Positions 20,311-30,618 of a DNA stretch of 64,000 bases are shown one piece after another. Under the pieces are notes generated by a model, which did no database searches, was not told the DNA's origin, and worked only from the letters and a program-made list of their open reading frames with translations. The first letter of the stretch is position 1. Each line of letters begins with the position of its first letter. This DNA is from Stomoxys calcitrans. Its lineage: Eukaryota; Arthropoda; Insecta; Diptera; Muscidae. Made by a program: the position numbers and the translations under genes. Location of the stretch: assembly GCF_963082655.1 (NCBI RefSeq), contig NC_081552.1, forward strand, positions 191,406,075-191,470,074, read 5' to 3'.

Positions 20311-20572
20311 TGTATTAGTGGTCTTAAGTGAAGCTTTTTCAGCCCCCTGTTTCGCAAAATACTCGGCCCCTGTGGCCTTCAAAACCCCATAACTTACAGC
20401 TCTAGCGCAAGCTTTGTTCGCGCAGTCATCGTAGAAGGCGTCCACTCTACCAAAAAGCTCGCGCCGTGGAAATCTCACTGATTCCATAGCAAGATCTGTG
20501 GCAATCGGCGATCTCCGCCATGCCTTGAGGAACTGGGACTCAGCAAAGATTGCTAGCCTTTCCCAAATACAA
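20311..20572 (-). pseudogene. Unidentified open reading fragment
   Basis: About 85 codons are open on the minus strand with protein-like wording: FAESQFLKAWRRSPIATDLA, then FGRVDAFYDDCANKACARAV, then GVLKATGAEYFAKQG. The composition is unlike the AT-rich surroundings, and a SINE bounds it on the right. The first residues and last residues in the frame come from neighbouring sequence. I do not recognise the family. It could be a captured host exon, a processed pseudogene, or part of an unrecognised LINE ORF1. Confidence 0.35.
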
Positions 20573-20680
20573 TGCAAATTTGCCAATGAACATTCCATTC
20601 AGGAACAGTGGCAAAGATCTCACATATCAATGAGTGCTGTTCGATTCAAGTTTAAGCTTACTGATAAGGGCTCTCCTTTT
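20573..20680 (-). mobile_element. tRNA-derived SINE copy 4, 3' third only
   Basis: It is reverse-oriented: the TGCAAATTTGCC tail lies at the left, followed by the CACATATCAATGAGTGC and AAGTTTAAGCTTA body. It stops at CTCCTTTT, exactly where other copies continue with TATAGCCGAGTCCG, because an F1 Helitron begins there. Confidence 0.75.
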
Positions 20681-22113
20681 ATACCCACCACCATAGGATG
20701 GAGGTATACTAATCTAGTCGTTCCGTTTGTAACACCTCGAAATATTCCTCAAAAAACCCATTAAGTATTAATATTCTTGATCGTCTCATCGTTCTGAATC
20801 GATCTAGCCATGTACGTCCATCTGTCGAAATCACGATAGAGGTAGAACGCGTAAAATTAGCAGCTTGAAATTTTGCACAGATACTTAATATCGATGTAGA
20901 TCGTTGGGGATTGCAAATGGGTCATATCGGTGCAGATATAGATATAGCTGCCATATAAACCGATCTCCAGATTTGACTTCTTGAGCTCCTGGAATTTTGA
21001 AATTTTGCATGTAGTATTCTGTTATGACTTCCAACAACTGCGTTAAGTATGTTCTAAATCGGTCTATAACCTGATATAGCTCCTGCATAAACCGATCTCC
21101 CGATTTGACTTCTTGACCCCATATAGCCGCAGTTTTTGTCCGATTTCGCCGAAATTGATCATATAGTGTTCTGTTATGACTTCCAACAACTGTGTTAAGT
21201 ACGGTCCGAATCGGTCTGTATTCTGATGTAGTTCCCTTATAAACAAATCTCCCGATTTGACTTCTGGAGCCGAAATTTTTGTCCGATTTGGCTAAAATTG
21301 TGCAGACTGTGTTCTGTTATGACTTCCAACAACTGTATTAAGGACGGTTCGAATCGGTCTATAACCTGATATAGCTCCCTTAGAAATTGACCTCCCGATT
21401 TGACTTCTTGAGCCCCTGGAAGCCGTATATAAACCGATTTCCCGTATTGAATTCTTGAGCTTCTGGAAGCCGCAATTTTTATCCGATTTGTCTGAAATTT
21501 TGCATATAGTGTTCTATTACGACTTCCAACAACTGTGTCAACTACGGTCCGAATCGGTCTATAACTTGATATAGCTCCCATATAAACTGATCTCCAGATT
21601 TGACTTCTTGAGCCTCTGGAAGCCGCAATTTTCATACGATTTGGCTGAAATTTTGCATGCGGTGTTTTGTTTTGATTTCCAACAACTGTGTTAAGTACGG
21701 TCCGAATCGGTCTGTAACCTGATATAGCTCCCTTACAAACCGATCTCCCGATTTGACTTTTTGAGCCTCTGGAAGCCGCAATTTTCATCCGATTTGGCTG
21801 AAATTTTGCATGCGGTGTTTTGTTATGACTTCCAACAGCTGCGCTAAGTATGGTCCGAATTGGTCTATAATATGATATAGCTCCCATATAAACCAATCTC
21901 CCGATTTGACTTCTTGACCCCTTACAAGCCGCAATTTTTGTCCGATTTGGCTGAAATTTTGTATGTAGTGTTTCGTTACGACTCTCAATAACTGGGCCAA
22001 GTACTGTCCAGATCGGTCTATAGCCAGATATAGCTCCCGTATTTTTGCAGAATCCATGGTGGTGGGTTCCCAAGATTCGGCCCAACCGAACTTAGCACTC
22101 GCTTACTTGTTTT
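20681..22113 (+). mobile_element. DINE-1-like Helitron, subfamily F1, near complete
   Basis: The 5' end TATACCCACCACCATAGGAT is followed by GTTTGTAACACCTCGAAATA and a degenerate TATTAATATTCTTGATCG head. Eight or so core units come next, each with ATATAGCTCCCATATAAACC-type text and a CGATTTGACTTCTTGAGCC phrase, at about 150-160-base spacing. The 3' end is GTGGTGGGTTCCCAAGATTC, the hairpin TTCGGCCCAACCGAA, then TTAGCACTCGCTTACTTGT. The frames of 90-282 codons on the minus strand are repeat artefacts. Confidence 0.7.
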
Positions 22114-23160
22114 CCTCTTTTCTTGACATCATGCTCCCTGACGCCAGAGTCTTCTGTGCCGCTGACTGTCTACGCATATCCACGGAAAGTGACAGCTCAT
22201 GCTTTTTCGAGGTAAATCGATCGTCTCATAAAACCAAATTTAAGCAAATTTTATATTCGACAACTTAGCCTGCATATCCAATGTAATAAAGGGTATCAAA
22301 ATGTTGGCTTCGCCCGGCTTTAGCCCGTCCTTACTTCTTTTACTAATACACCAAACATATTGTGGAATGCCCCATATAGTGTACCCACAGTTATACGAGT
22401 ACATTTGTTGTGTATTAGATGGCGGGAAAATATATCTTCCTGAATTATGGCTGCCCATTAGACATTGCGCTTTGAGGATTATTTATAGACTTAATTCAAG
22501 CTGACATCTGAAACAAGTTCCACAGCGAGACCATTACCACCATCCCACCATTCTACCATCACCACCAAATGTTATTACTCTCAGCAATGCATCTGTCATT
22601 CAAAGTCATGTTTCTCTTGAGCAAGCGCCATTTGATAGCAAATAAAAAAAAAGCGAAATTGAAATTTCACTTATCCATCTTGGACTTGGACCAAGTCTCA
22701 GCCTCAAGTACCACTGTCGTCAACACCAACACCACTGCTCTAGGCCTAGGTGATAAATGTAGGAGATTCAGGCATTCCGAATTCCCAGCATTTGATATTC
22801 CTTGGAGCTTGCAGCTCGCCGGTGTTGGTTTTTCTTTGCATTTTGTGATAAAAAGTCACAAAATACGTTAATTTCATTTGCATAATTTTTAATTTGCAAC
22901 ATAACGCACCAACAATGACAGTGACAAAAAACAAATACGAAATACAGCAACCAAGACGCGTTCAAATGGAAAGTTAAGACAAATGTCTGCTGGCTATGAA
23001 GAAAGATGGAGGCCGGTGCTAGAAACATGGCCTACTAGCTAATTAAACCGTTTATTTAAAAATAAAGTATGGAAAAGAAAACACAAACAGTAAGTTTTTA
23101 TTTATTTAAGAAAATTATTTTTTTTGAGATTTTTCATGTTTTGTAACTGAAAATAGTGTT
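22114..23160. other. Non-repetitive stretch, no gene seen
   Basis: No transposon family phrase or convincing exon. Short overlapping frames of 60-100 codons occur on both strands with no recognisable motif. The right part is very AT-rich with runs of A and T. Confidence 0.5.
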
Positions 23161-24563
23161 CTTCTATCTTGCTCTACCCCCAATACCTTTCATTTAAGCT
23201 CAACATTGACATGGTGGGTAAATATGGCCGATTTAGGGATGATTTAGGGGATTGGAGTGGTCCCCCAAACACTAAGCCCGGAAAATATATCAGCAACGTG
23301 TTCTATTCTCATATATCTATATATAATTTATTTGAACCCCATATTGCCATTGGCCTCAAAATTGCATATCAAATTCGTTTTCTAATCTCATTTAAACTCC
23401 TTATTGCAAAAGTCAGCAAATATGTCCGGTTTGGGGTATGGGCCCTAAAAACTATTGTAAAAATATTTAGTTCCACTCTCTTTACGACCCAAATTGTCTT
23501 GGTGAGCAAATACGTCCTATTTGAGGTTGTTATGGTGGTGGGACGTCCGCTAGACAGTTGGCCCCTAATGTTGATATCGGATACGTGGTCTACTCCCACA
23601 CATCTTTAATTTGAGCCCCATATTTCCATAGTCGGTAAACACGACAGGCTTGGGGGGTGTTTTGGAGGATGGGCGGCCACTTAGTGAATTGGCTTTGAAA
23701 ATATATATCGGATTCGTTTTCTAGTCTACAACCCCTCTTATTTGAGCCTCATATTGCAATGGTCAGCAAATACTTCCTATTTGGGTGGTGTTGTGGGGGT
23801 GGGGTGGCCCTTAAGATACTTTTCGCGAATATTGATATCAGATTCGTGCTTTGCTCCCAAAGTCCTTTCATTTGAGCCCCATATTGCTATGGTCTTAAAT
23901 ATGTCCCCTTGGGGGGATGTTTTTAGGGAGAGGCGGCCCCCCAAACACTTGGTCCCATATTTAGATATCAGATTGGAGTTCTACACTTTAACACCTTTTA
24001 TTTAAGGCCCATATTCCCATGGTCAGTAAATAAGTCCTGTTTGGGGGGTGTTCCCCCAGAAACGTGGTCCTACATTTGGATATTAGATTTGTATTTTACT
24101 CGCAAATACCTTTCATTTGAGTCCCATATTGCCATGGTCGGTAAATATGTCCGATTTAGGGGTGTTTTGGGGGGTTGGGGTGGTCCCCCTAACACTTGGT
24201 CCTACAATTGGATATCAGATATGTTTTCTTATCCTAAATACCTTTCATATGAGTCCCATATTGTCGTGATTGTTCTAAATATATGTTTGGTAGGTTTTAG
24301 GGTGGGGCGGCCCCCTAGGTACCCCATCCGAAATTTGGATGCCAAATTTGTATTTTTAGGTTACTATATGAGAGCACACAAAATTTCGCTTAAATCGCAC
24401 CACCCATCTCCAAGATCTGGAGTTTCTGGAAGTTATGGTAAGGGGGAGGGTCCGCCCCCCCCTTCAGATATCATAAAATGTAGGACCATATTTTTACTAC
24501 CGGATCATTATGTACCATCTGTGAAAGTTTCAAGAAAATCGATTCAGCCGTTTCTGAGCCTAT
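23161..24563 (+). repeat. F5 tandem-core element
   Basis: About eleven diverged units of roughly 125-135 bases. Each reads, in order, a CCTTTCATTTGAGCCCCATA phrase, TTGCCATGGTC(G/A)GTAAAT, a G-rich GGGGTGTTTTGGGG block, a CCCCCAAACACTTGGTCC block and GGATATCAGATTCG. The end at 24475-24563 carries AAGAAAATCGATTCAGCCG, the terminal phrase of the family. Related arrays are at 34263, 36591, 39251, 49070, 52398 and 53900. It is non-coding; the frames seen (146 and 174 codons) follow the repeat. Confidence 0.7.
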
Positions 24564-24780
24564 AAGGCCGGTGTCGTCCGGCCTCTCCCTGAGAATCTCC
24601 GCTCGATACCGCTGAATGTCCGCGACTGCCGTTGTAGCTACTCCGCATAGAGCATTCCACTATCCGCAATCTGTGAATGCGCCCGGTTGCTAAACTTCTT
24701 GTGCCAGCAATGAACACCATACATATCGGTCCTCAATGTTCCAACCTGTGAGTGTGGTGCTCACAGCTATCCCGTGCCGG
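24564..24780 (-). mobile_element. RTE-type element, 5' untranslated fragment
   Basis: On the minus strand it starts with CCGGCACGGGATAGC (24780 down), a variant of the RTE 5' hairpin. It continues with GAGCACCAC and the GCGGAGTAGCTACAACGGC segment, matching 42370-42560. It has no coding part. It is inserted between an F5 end and an F1 fragment. Confidence 0.6.
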
Positions 24781-25375
24781 TTTATAACTTGATACAGCTG
24801 CAATATTAACTGATCTCTGATCTTGACTTCTTGACCTTCTAGAGAGCACAATTATTATCCGATTTGGCATGAAGTTTTGAATTCCAACAACTATGCCATG
24901 TATGGTCGAAAACGATTCATATCCTGATATAGCTATCATATGAAATAATCTGTCGACTGTACTTCTCGAGCCTATAGAGGACATAGTTTTTTTTCAGACT
25001 TGGCTGAAATGGTCTCCAAAATTCAAACCAACTATGATCCGAAACGGTCAATGACCTGATAGGGCTCCAATAGCATGACAATTTTTATCCGTTATCCTTT
25101 CTGTGCCTATCAAGAGATGCAGGGCAAAGTCCAGTCCCTCTGTAGAGAGCACGCCATCTTACGAACGAATAGGGCTAGGCTTTTGAAATTTTGCGAGAAT
25201 ACTTCCTATTAGTGTGGTTCATCTGGGCTTGTAAATGGGCTCGATCGGGCCATGATTTGATAAGGCTGTTCCCCGGATCTTAACTTCTTGTGTCTGTAGA
25301 GGCCGCTATTCTTATCCAATTTGTCTGAAATTTTGCATGAGGTGTTTTGTTATTACTTTCAATAACTGTACCGAG
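24781..25375 (+). mobile_element. F1 Helitron fragment
   Basis: Three to four heavily diverged F1 core units (TTTATAACTTGATACAGCTG, CTGATATAGCTATCATATG, TTTGTCTGAAATTTTGCATG). Neither terminal hairpin is present. L1 copy C begins at its right edge. Confidence 0.5.
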
Positions 25376-26500
25376 CATGGTTGGTCTAAGGAAGGACTGC
25401 AGAAAACTCTTCAACAGAGAAAAAGCCACAAAAGCACCACACGATTGGGACTTCTATAAGGCTGAGATAAGAAAATATAAGGGCGAGCTCAGAAAGGCTC
25501 AGAACAAATCATGGGTAGAATTCTGCAGCTCCGTGGAGGATACATCTGAGGCCTCTAGGCTAAGGAAGATTCTGCCCTCGAGACCTATTACGGTGGGATT
25601 CATTTAGAAGTCAGAGAACCTATGGGCAATGTCTAGTGAGGAAACACTAGAACTACTCGTTGATACACATTTTCTGGGAAATTCTCCAATGAACAACGTG
25701 GCTCCAGAAGAGGTTTTCACTGGTATGCATTCGTCAGAGGTCATTGGGGAAATTGTGTCTGAGCCGAAAATCCTATGGGCGATAAGAAGTTTCGACTCCT
25801 CTAAGTCGCCGGGACCTGATAATGTATCAGCGGATGAATTACAAGCTGTGTCCGATAGACTGGATCCATGGCTTAGGGAAATGGACTCTGCTTGTATCAG
25901 CATGTTATATAAACCTGTGGGATGGAGGGACACCAAGGTCATTTTCAATCCGAAAGTTTCCCTACCACACGAAGGCGAAAGATTTTCGTCCTATTAGTTT
26001 GTCATCCTTTATGCTAAAGACTCTTGAGAGGTTGATAGAAACACTTCTTAGGGCAAAGATCCCTGGAGATTGCCTGTCGCGGCAGCAGCATGCATATAGT
26101 AAAGGCAAATCCACTGAAACAGCGCTGCACGACCTAGGCGGTTACATAAAGAGTTCTCTCGCAAAACCGACGTCAATCATGAAGGAGTTGGAGTTTCTAG
26201 GCATAAATTCTACCGTAAGAAAGTTTTTTAATAACTTTCCTACTAAATGCTGCATTAGGGTAGGCTTGGGATCTATAAAGAAGGGTCAGCAGAGGAACGC
26301 CTCAAGGAGTTGTACAGTCTCCTCTGCTTTGGAATATAGCCATTAACGATATATTATCGTCTCTGGAAGGAAGAGGTGTAAAAGTTGTCGCGTATGCTGG
26401 CAATTGCGGTTAGGAAAAAGTTTCCCAGCACTCTCAGAGATATATTTCAGGAAGCTCTACGTGCAACAGCTAAGGGGCTTCTGAAAGTGGTCTAGGTATA
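25376..26500 (+). pseudogene. L1 copy C reverse transcriptase pseudogene
   Basis: Blocks: WVEFCSSVEDTSEASRLRKI; FLGNSPMNNVAPEEVFTGMH; KSPGPDNVSADELQAVSDRL; then, after a frameshift near 25950, FRPISLSSFMLKTLERLIET, HAYSKGKSTETALHDLGG and PTSIMKELEFLGINSTVRKF. The central palm block with the first catalytic Asp is deleted at about 26163 (SSLAKPTS joins sequence that is some 25 residues apart in copies A and D). The YADD region near 26390 is also damaged. Confidence 0.7.
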
Positions 26501-28035
26501 AATCCGTGCAAGACGGAAGTAGTTATTTTCAGCTGGAGATACAAGTTGCCTACAGTGGCACCTGTCTCCTTGGGAGGAGAGAATGTTCCACTTACAGAAA
26601 GCGCAAAATACCTGGGTGTTTTGCTCGACAGGATATTTTTTCTTCAAATCCAACATTTTGGAAAGGGCAAGAAAGGCAACTCTTGCCCTATACACCTGCA
26701 AGGGAGCTATTGGCAAATACTGACCTATAATTCAGTGCATCAGATGGTTTTGGTGAACGGCGCTTCAAAAGTCCACCTACTGCTCAATACTTCACCGGAT
26801 CCAAAGGATGGTTTGACCCATAATGCTATATGGTGTTGTGGTCTGGTGAACGGCGCTTCAAAAGTCCACCTACTGCTCAATACTTCGCCGGATCCAAAGG
26901 ATGGCTTGTTTGTGCTTCACAGCCGCACTGAGGACGAAACCATCTGATGCACAGAATTTATTGGTACATCTTATGCGTCTGGACATTGTTGCTAGACAGA
27001 TGTGGCTAGATTGCTGCGACAACTGCCGCGAGACTAAGGGAGCTTTCTCTATATTCATGTGGCGGCTACGGACACTGTGCTATCCTTGATACAATGTCGG
27101 ATGTTCCAGGCAGTGTGGAGTCCTGTACCGCTATTCCTGATAGAACAGATTGGAACTACGATATGCCTGGTAACAGAAGATACATAAGCTTCTTATGGAT
27201 CGTTCCAAACTAAACGACCAGGTGGGCTTTGGAGTGTACTCTGAAGGACTAGAACTGGTCATATCGAAAAGGATAACCGACCACTGCAGTATGTATCAAG
27301 CGGAGATCCTTGCAATTAAGGAAGTTGAGGAATTGCTAAAGAATAATGCCATAACGACGATTGGCTTAGCTGTCTTCTCAGACAGCGAGCCAACCATTAA
27401 ATCCCTGTAGAACGTATTTCTAAACACAAAAACCACCCTCGACAGTCGCAGATCTCTCATGGAGATGACTGAACAATTCAAAATTCACCTGTTCTGGCTG
27501 CCGGTCCACAGAGATATCGCAGGGAATTGTAAAGCGGACGAGCTTGCGAGACTAGGAACTACTTTAAACATTCCTGGAAAACTGGAATCTGTGGGTATGC
27601 CTCTAGCCACATGTAAGATAAGTTTTCAGGACCAGGCCCGAAGGACAACGAATGATAGATGGTCGCAAAGAGGGGGCTGTGAGCATTCCAAAACTATGTG
27701 GCCTAATCTAGACTTGAAGAGGTCTACTGCATTGCTGTCATTGGCTAGAACAGACGGCTCAGTCATTGTATTCGTCATGACAGGTGACTGTGTAATCGGA
27801 AAACATGCTGACAGACTAAAGGTTGCCTGCAACGACTTTTGGAGATGCTGTGAGTATATCGAAGAAGAAGAGACTATAGAACATTTTCTGTGTGTTTGTC
27901 CCGCATTTGCAGTCAAAAGGAGTTCCCCTTTAGGCTTTCATTTCTTTGAGAACCTGTCTGTTTTAATAGATGTGAACATTAGGAAGTTGTCAAGCTTATT
28001 AAAGCGATCTGGATGGCTCAACGGTGGGAACTAGA
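26501..28035 (+). pseudogene. L1 copy C connection region and RNase H pseudogene
   Basis: RNase H reads MDRSKLNDQVGFGVY near 27195, with R in place of the usual G of DGS. It continues YQAEILAIKEVEELL (Glu kept), VFSDSEPTIKSL (Asp kept), and LFWLPVHRDIAGNCKADELA. One stop at 27408 and one frame change interrupt it. The 191-codon frame at 27459-28034 holds the last third of RNase H and the Cys/His tail CVCPAFAVKRSSPLG. It would remove element RNA from the cDNA hybrid in an intact element. Confidence 0.72.
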
Positions 28036-28206
28036 AGGCATCTTCCTTCTTTGAGAACCTGTCTGATTTAGCGGATGTGAACATTTGGAAGTTGTTAGGC
28101 TTCTTAAAGCGATCTGGATGGATTATTCTGTTCCTGTGGCATCACCATTGACGAAAACGTCCGAGGGAGTCTGATGGTAGACTGCCAATTAAACCTAACC
28201 TAATCA

Positions 28207-28832
28207 TGGTTCAAATCGGTTCATAAGCCGATGTAGCTCCCATATTAACCGATCTCAAATCTTCACTTCATTAGCCGCTAGAGGGCGCAATTCTTATCCG
28301 GTGTGGCTGAAATTTTGCTCGAAATGGCTTGTTTTGATTTTCAAAAACGGTTTTAAGTATGGTCTTGGTCTCGGTTCATAGCCGGACTTATCTCCCATAT
28401 AAACCGTTCTCCTAATTATGCTTTTTCAGCCGCTAGAGGGCGCAGTCACTATACGATTCGGCTGAAATTGTGTGAAATGACTTCTTTTAGGACCTTAAAC
28501 ATACCTGCCAAATATGGTTTGAATCGGTCTATATCCTGATATAGCTGCAATATGAACGCGTCTACCGATTTTACATTTTGAGCCCTTATAGGACTGTATT
28601 CTTATCCCGAAAGTTTGCATCATGACTTCTACTTTGGTCTCCAACAGCCAAACCAAGTATGAATCGCTTCGTAATTTGGTATAGCTCCAAAAGCATAGCA
28701 ATTCTAATCCATTATCTTTTATTTGCCTATAAAGGGATATCGGGCAAAGAACTTGACAAATGCCATTCATGGTCGAGGGTATATAAGATTCGGCCCTACC
28801 GAACTTAGCACGCTTTCATTCTAGTTATTCAG
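28207..28832 (+). mobile_element. F1 Helitron, 3' two-thirds
   Basis: Four core units (phrases at 28238, 28391, 28541 and 28679) are followed by the 3' end GTCGAGGGTATATAAGATTC and the hairpin TTCGGCCCTACCGAA, then TTAGCACGCTTTCATTCTAG. The final CTTGTTT is degraded. Confidence 0.6.
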
Positions 28833-28839
28833 AAATGAA

Positions 28840-28915
28840 TATTTCGAAGTGCTGGAAACGGAATGACAAAATTAATATGCCCCCTTCCTTCGGTGGTGAT
28901 TATACAAATAACTTG
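28840..28915 (-). mobile_element. F1 Helitron 5' end fragment
   Basis: Reversed head of the family: AATATTTCGAAGTGCTGGAA, CGGAATGACAAAATTAATAT, and the terminal CCCCTTCCTTCGGTGGTG. Nothing of the core remains. Confidence 0.5.
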
Positions 28916-30199
28916 GAGTCGGTTTATACGTCTTATATATGATTAACCACGATAGCTCAAATGCTAAAATTTACACACATCAATAATAATTTCGCCAAAT
29001 GTCAAATGTGAATGTCATTCAAACTTTTTTTTGACACCTTGAGATATTGATAGCACCACCATCACCGCCAACTATCCCCCAAACGAAACATGACACCATT
29101 CAACACCGCCACAGCCCCAAAACGGGCATCATAGAAAATAGTCATGGGCAACATACCTTCCTGCCTACCACAACCCATAGCAGAAACATTCACTGACAAA
29201 TGATTCCAATAAATTTTATCTGCTAAGGCATCTACAGCAGCAATCTATCGCAGCATACGATACTCTTGTTGTTGTTGTTGACTAATAGCGCAGGCTCATT
29301 TTAATAATTTTCCATATTTTGCAGCGATTAAAGCCATTTGTCATTCCTCCCGCTTTGGACTGCTGACAAAATGATCACTAGCCATGGTGGCCGGTGGTTT
29401 TGGGGGCCGGTAAAAAAAAGTTCAATTTTAAGAAACATTTTCACACTTAATTTTGCAAATATCCCCCACATCAACCCCAGCAACGAAAACATCATCGATA
29501 AAACCGCCTTGGACCCATAACAATTTGATAGTCGTACTTTAAACAGAAACACCAACAAACAACATCGAAACTCGGTTCAAAATTCCGAGAAATATTTAAA
29601 AAAAATAACCAACTTTTGTTGGCTTTGCAGCTATTGTTGGAACAGAGCAGCGCTGCTTGGGATGTCTTGTATTAGCCAAGTTGTAGAGCTGATGGTTTTC
29701 TGCTTTAGAAAACGAAAGTTTTGATGTCTTTCATTGTTGCTCTTAGCTGGGACTTTATGCATATCATGCAGCAATTAAAATATTAAAAAAATATCCATGT
29801 TGCCAGCTAGGAACCGACCGACAGCTAGACAGATGGACCAAAGAGAAAGGACGGACGGAAAATATACATCTTGTATATGTTTGCCATGTTTTGCAAGAAA
29901 AAGGCCAACGTATGGACAAACAGACGGACACTAAGGTTATCAGTAAACGAAATGTCATTTCATATAAATAAGCGACATCATCAAATGGCCAGGCGAAGGG
30001 GAAGGAGAATAAGCACAAAAGGAGAATGGCCAGACGTCAAATAACTTCATTTATTAAAATTGAAAATTTGTTGGGACTGCTTACATTTTAGACGAGTAAG
30101 TTTTTTTTTTTTTGCTGGCCACACCTGATACACCAAAATATTCTCCCTAGCAATCCATAATACGAATAGGAATCTCAAAATGCTACTAAAACTAAAAGA
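28916..30199. other. Non-repetitive stretch, no gene seen
   Basis: Low-complexity AT-rich sequence with a few TTG triplet runs (29268-29280). No transposon phrase or reading frame with recognisable motif. Confidence 0.5.
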
Positions 30200-30279
30200 G
30201 CAATACTTCAAGCGTTGGAAAACAAGCGAAAGAAAGCCCACTGTTTCCAAGTTGGCCACAGTGGACAATTTACTATGAA

Positions 30280-30387
30280 CAATCCCATGGCAGCCGGTTG
30301 TATGTACCGGATTGACCCAATAAATTCCTTCATCGGCAAGGGCTGCCGCCTCAGTGTACCACACACTGCTACTACAACAACAACAAC
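30280..30387 (+). mobile_element. Short 3'-truncated retroelement fragment with target duplication
   Basis: A 108-base piece containing GGTTGTATGTACCGGATTGA, TTCATCGGCAAGGGCTGCCG and a CTACTACAACAACAACAAC tail. It is flanked by ATTTACTATGAA at 30268-30279 and 30388-30399 (the match extends to 16 bases with one mismatch). The tail resembles the jockey piece at 19785. It interrupts one 182-bp unit. Confidence 0.75.
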
Positions 30388-30618
30388 ATTTACTATGAAA
30401 AATGACGCATCATATGGAAAAATGACCACATTTTACCAAAAATGGCCAATATCTTGGTTTCTTTAATACTTAGGGCTCCAAATTAAATAGATTCGGAAAG
30501 AGTGTGGTCCATATTATATTTCCTGTAAACGGTTTCAACCCACTATTTCCCAGTTGGCCACAGTTGGCCATTTGCTCTTCAAAATGGGGCATTATATGGA
30601 AAAAATGACCAACATTTG

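Larger units (their letters stand above)
25376..28205 (+). mobile_element. LOA-type LINE L1, copy C (linker to 3' end)
   Basis: It starts at VGLRKDCRKLFNREKA, just after where the endonuclease would end, and runs to the 3' end CTGCCAATTAAACCTAACC at 28205. It gives the uninterrupted reference for the SINE site in copy A. Two internal duplications are present: a 93-base repeat at 26752-26900, and a repeat of 27947-28020 at 28050-28125. Confidence 0.75.

Noticed and set aside
21237..22085. 282-codon minus-strand frame with repeated peptides (YRPIRTV, KIAASRGSRSQ)
   Set aside because: It is the F1 Helitron core read in the reverse frame. Similar frames appear in every F1 array, in both orientations, and the units contain indels.
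22569..23028. Overlapping frames of 60-100 codons as small genes
   Set aside because: Frames on both strands overlap and have no motifs or splice logic.
24041..24565. 174-codon plus frame and similar frames at 23169, 38369 and 50385
   Set aside because: They follow the F5 units (SFESHIAMVGKYVRF repeated). There is no start context or domain, and indels between units shift the frame.
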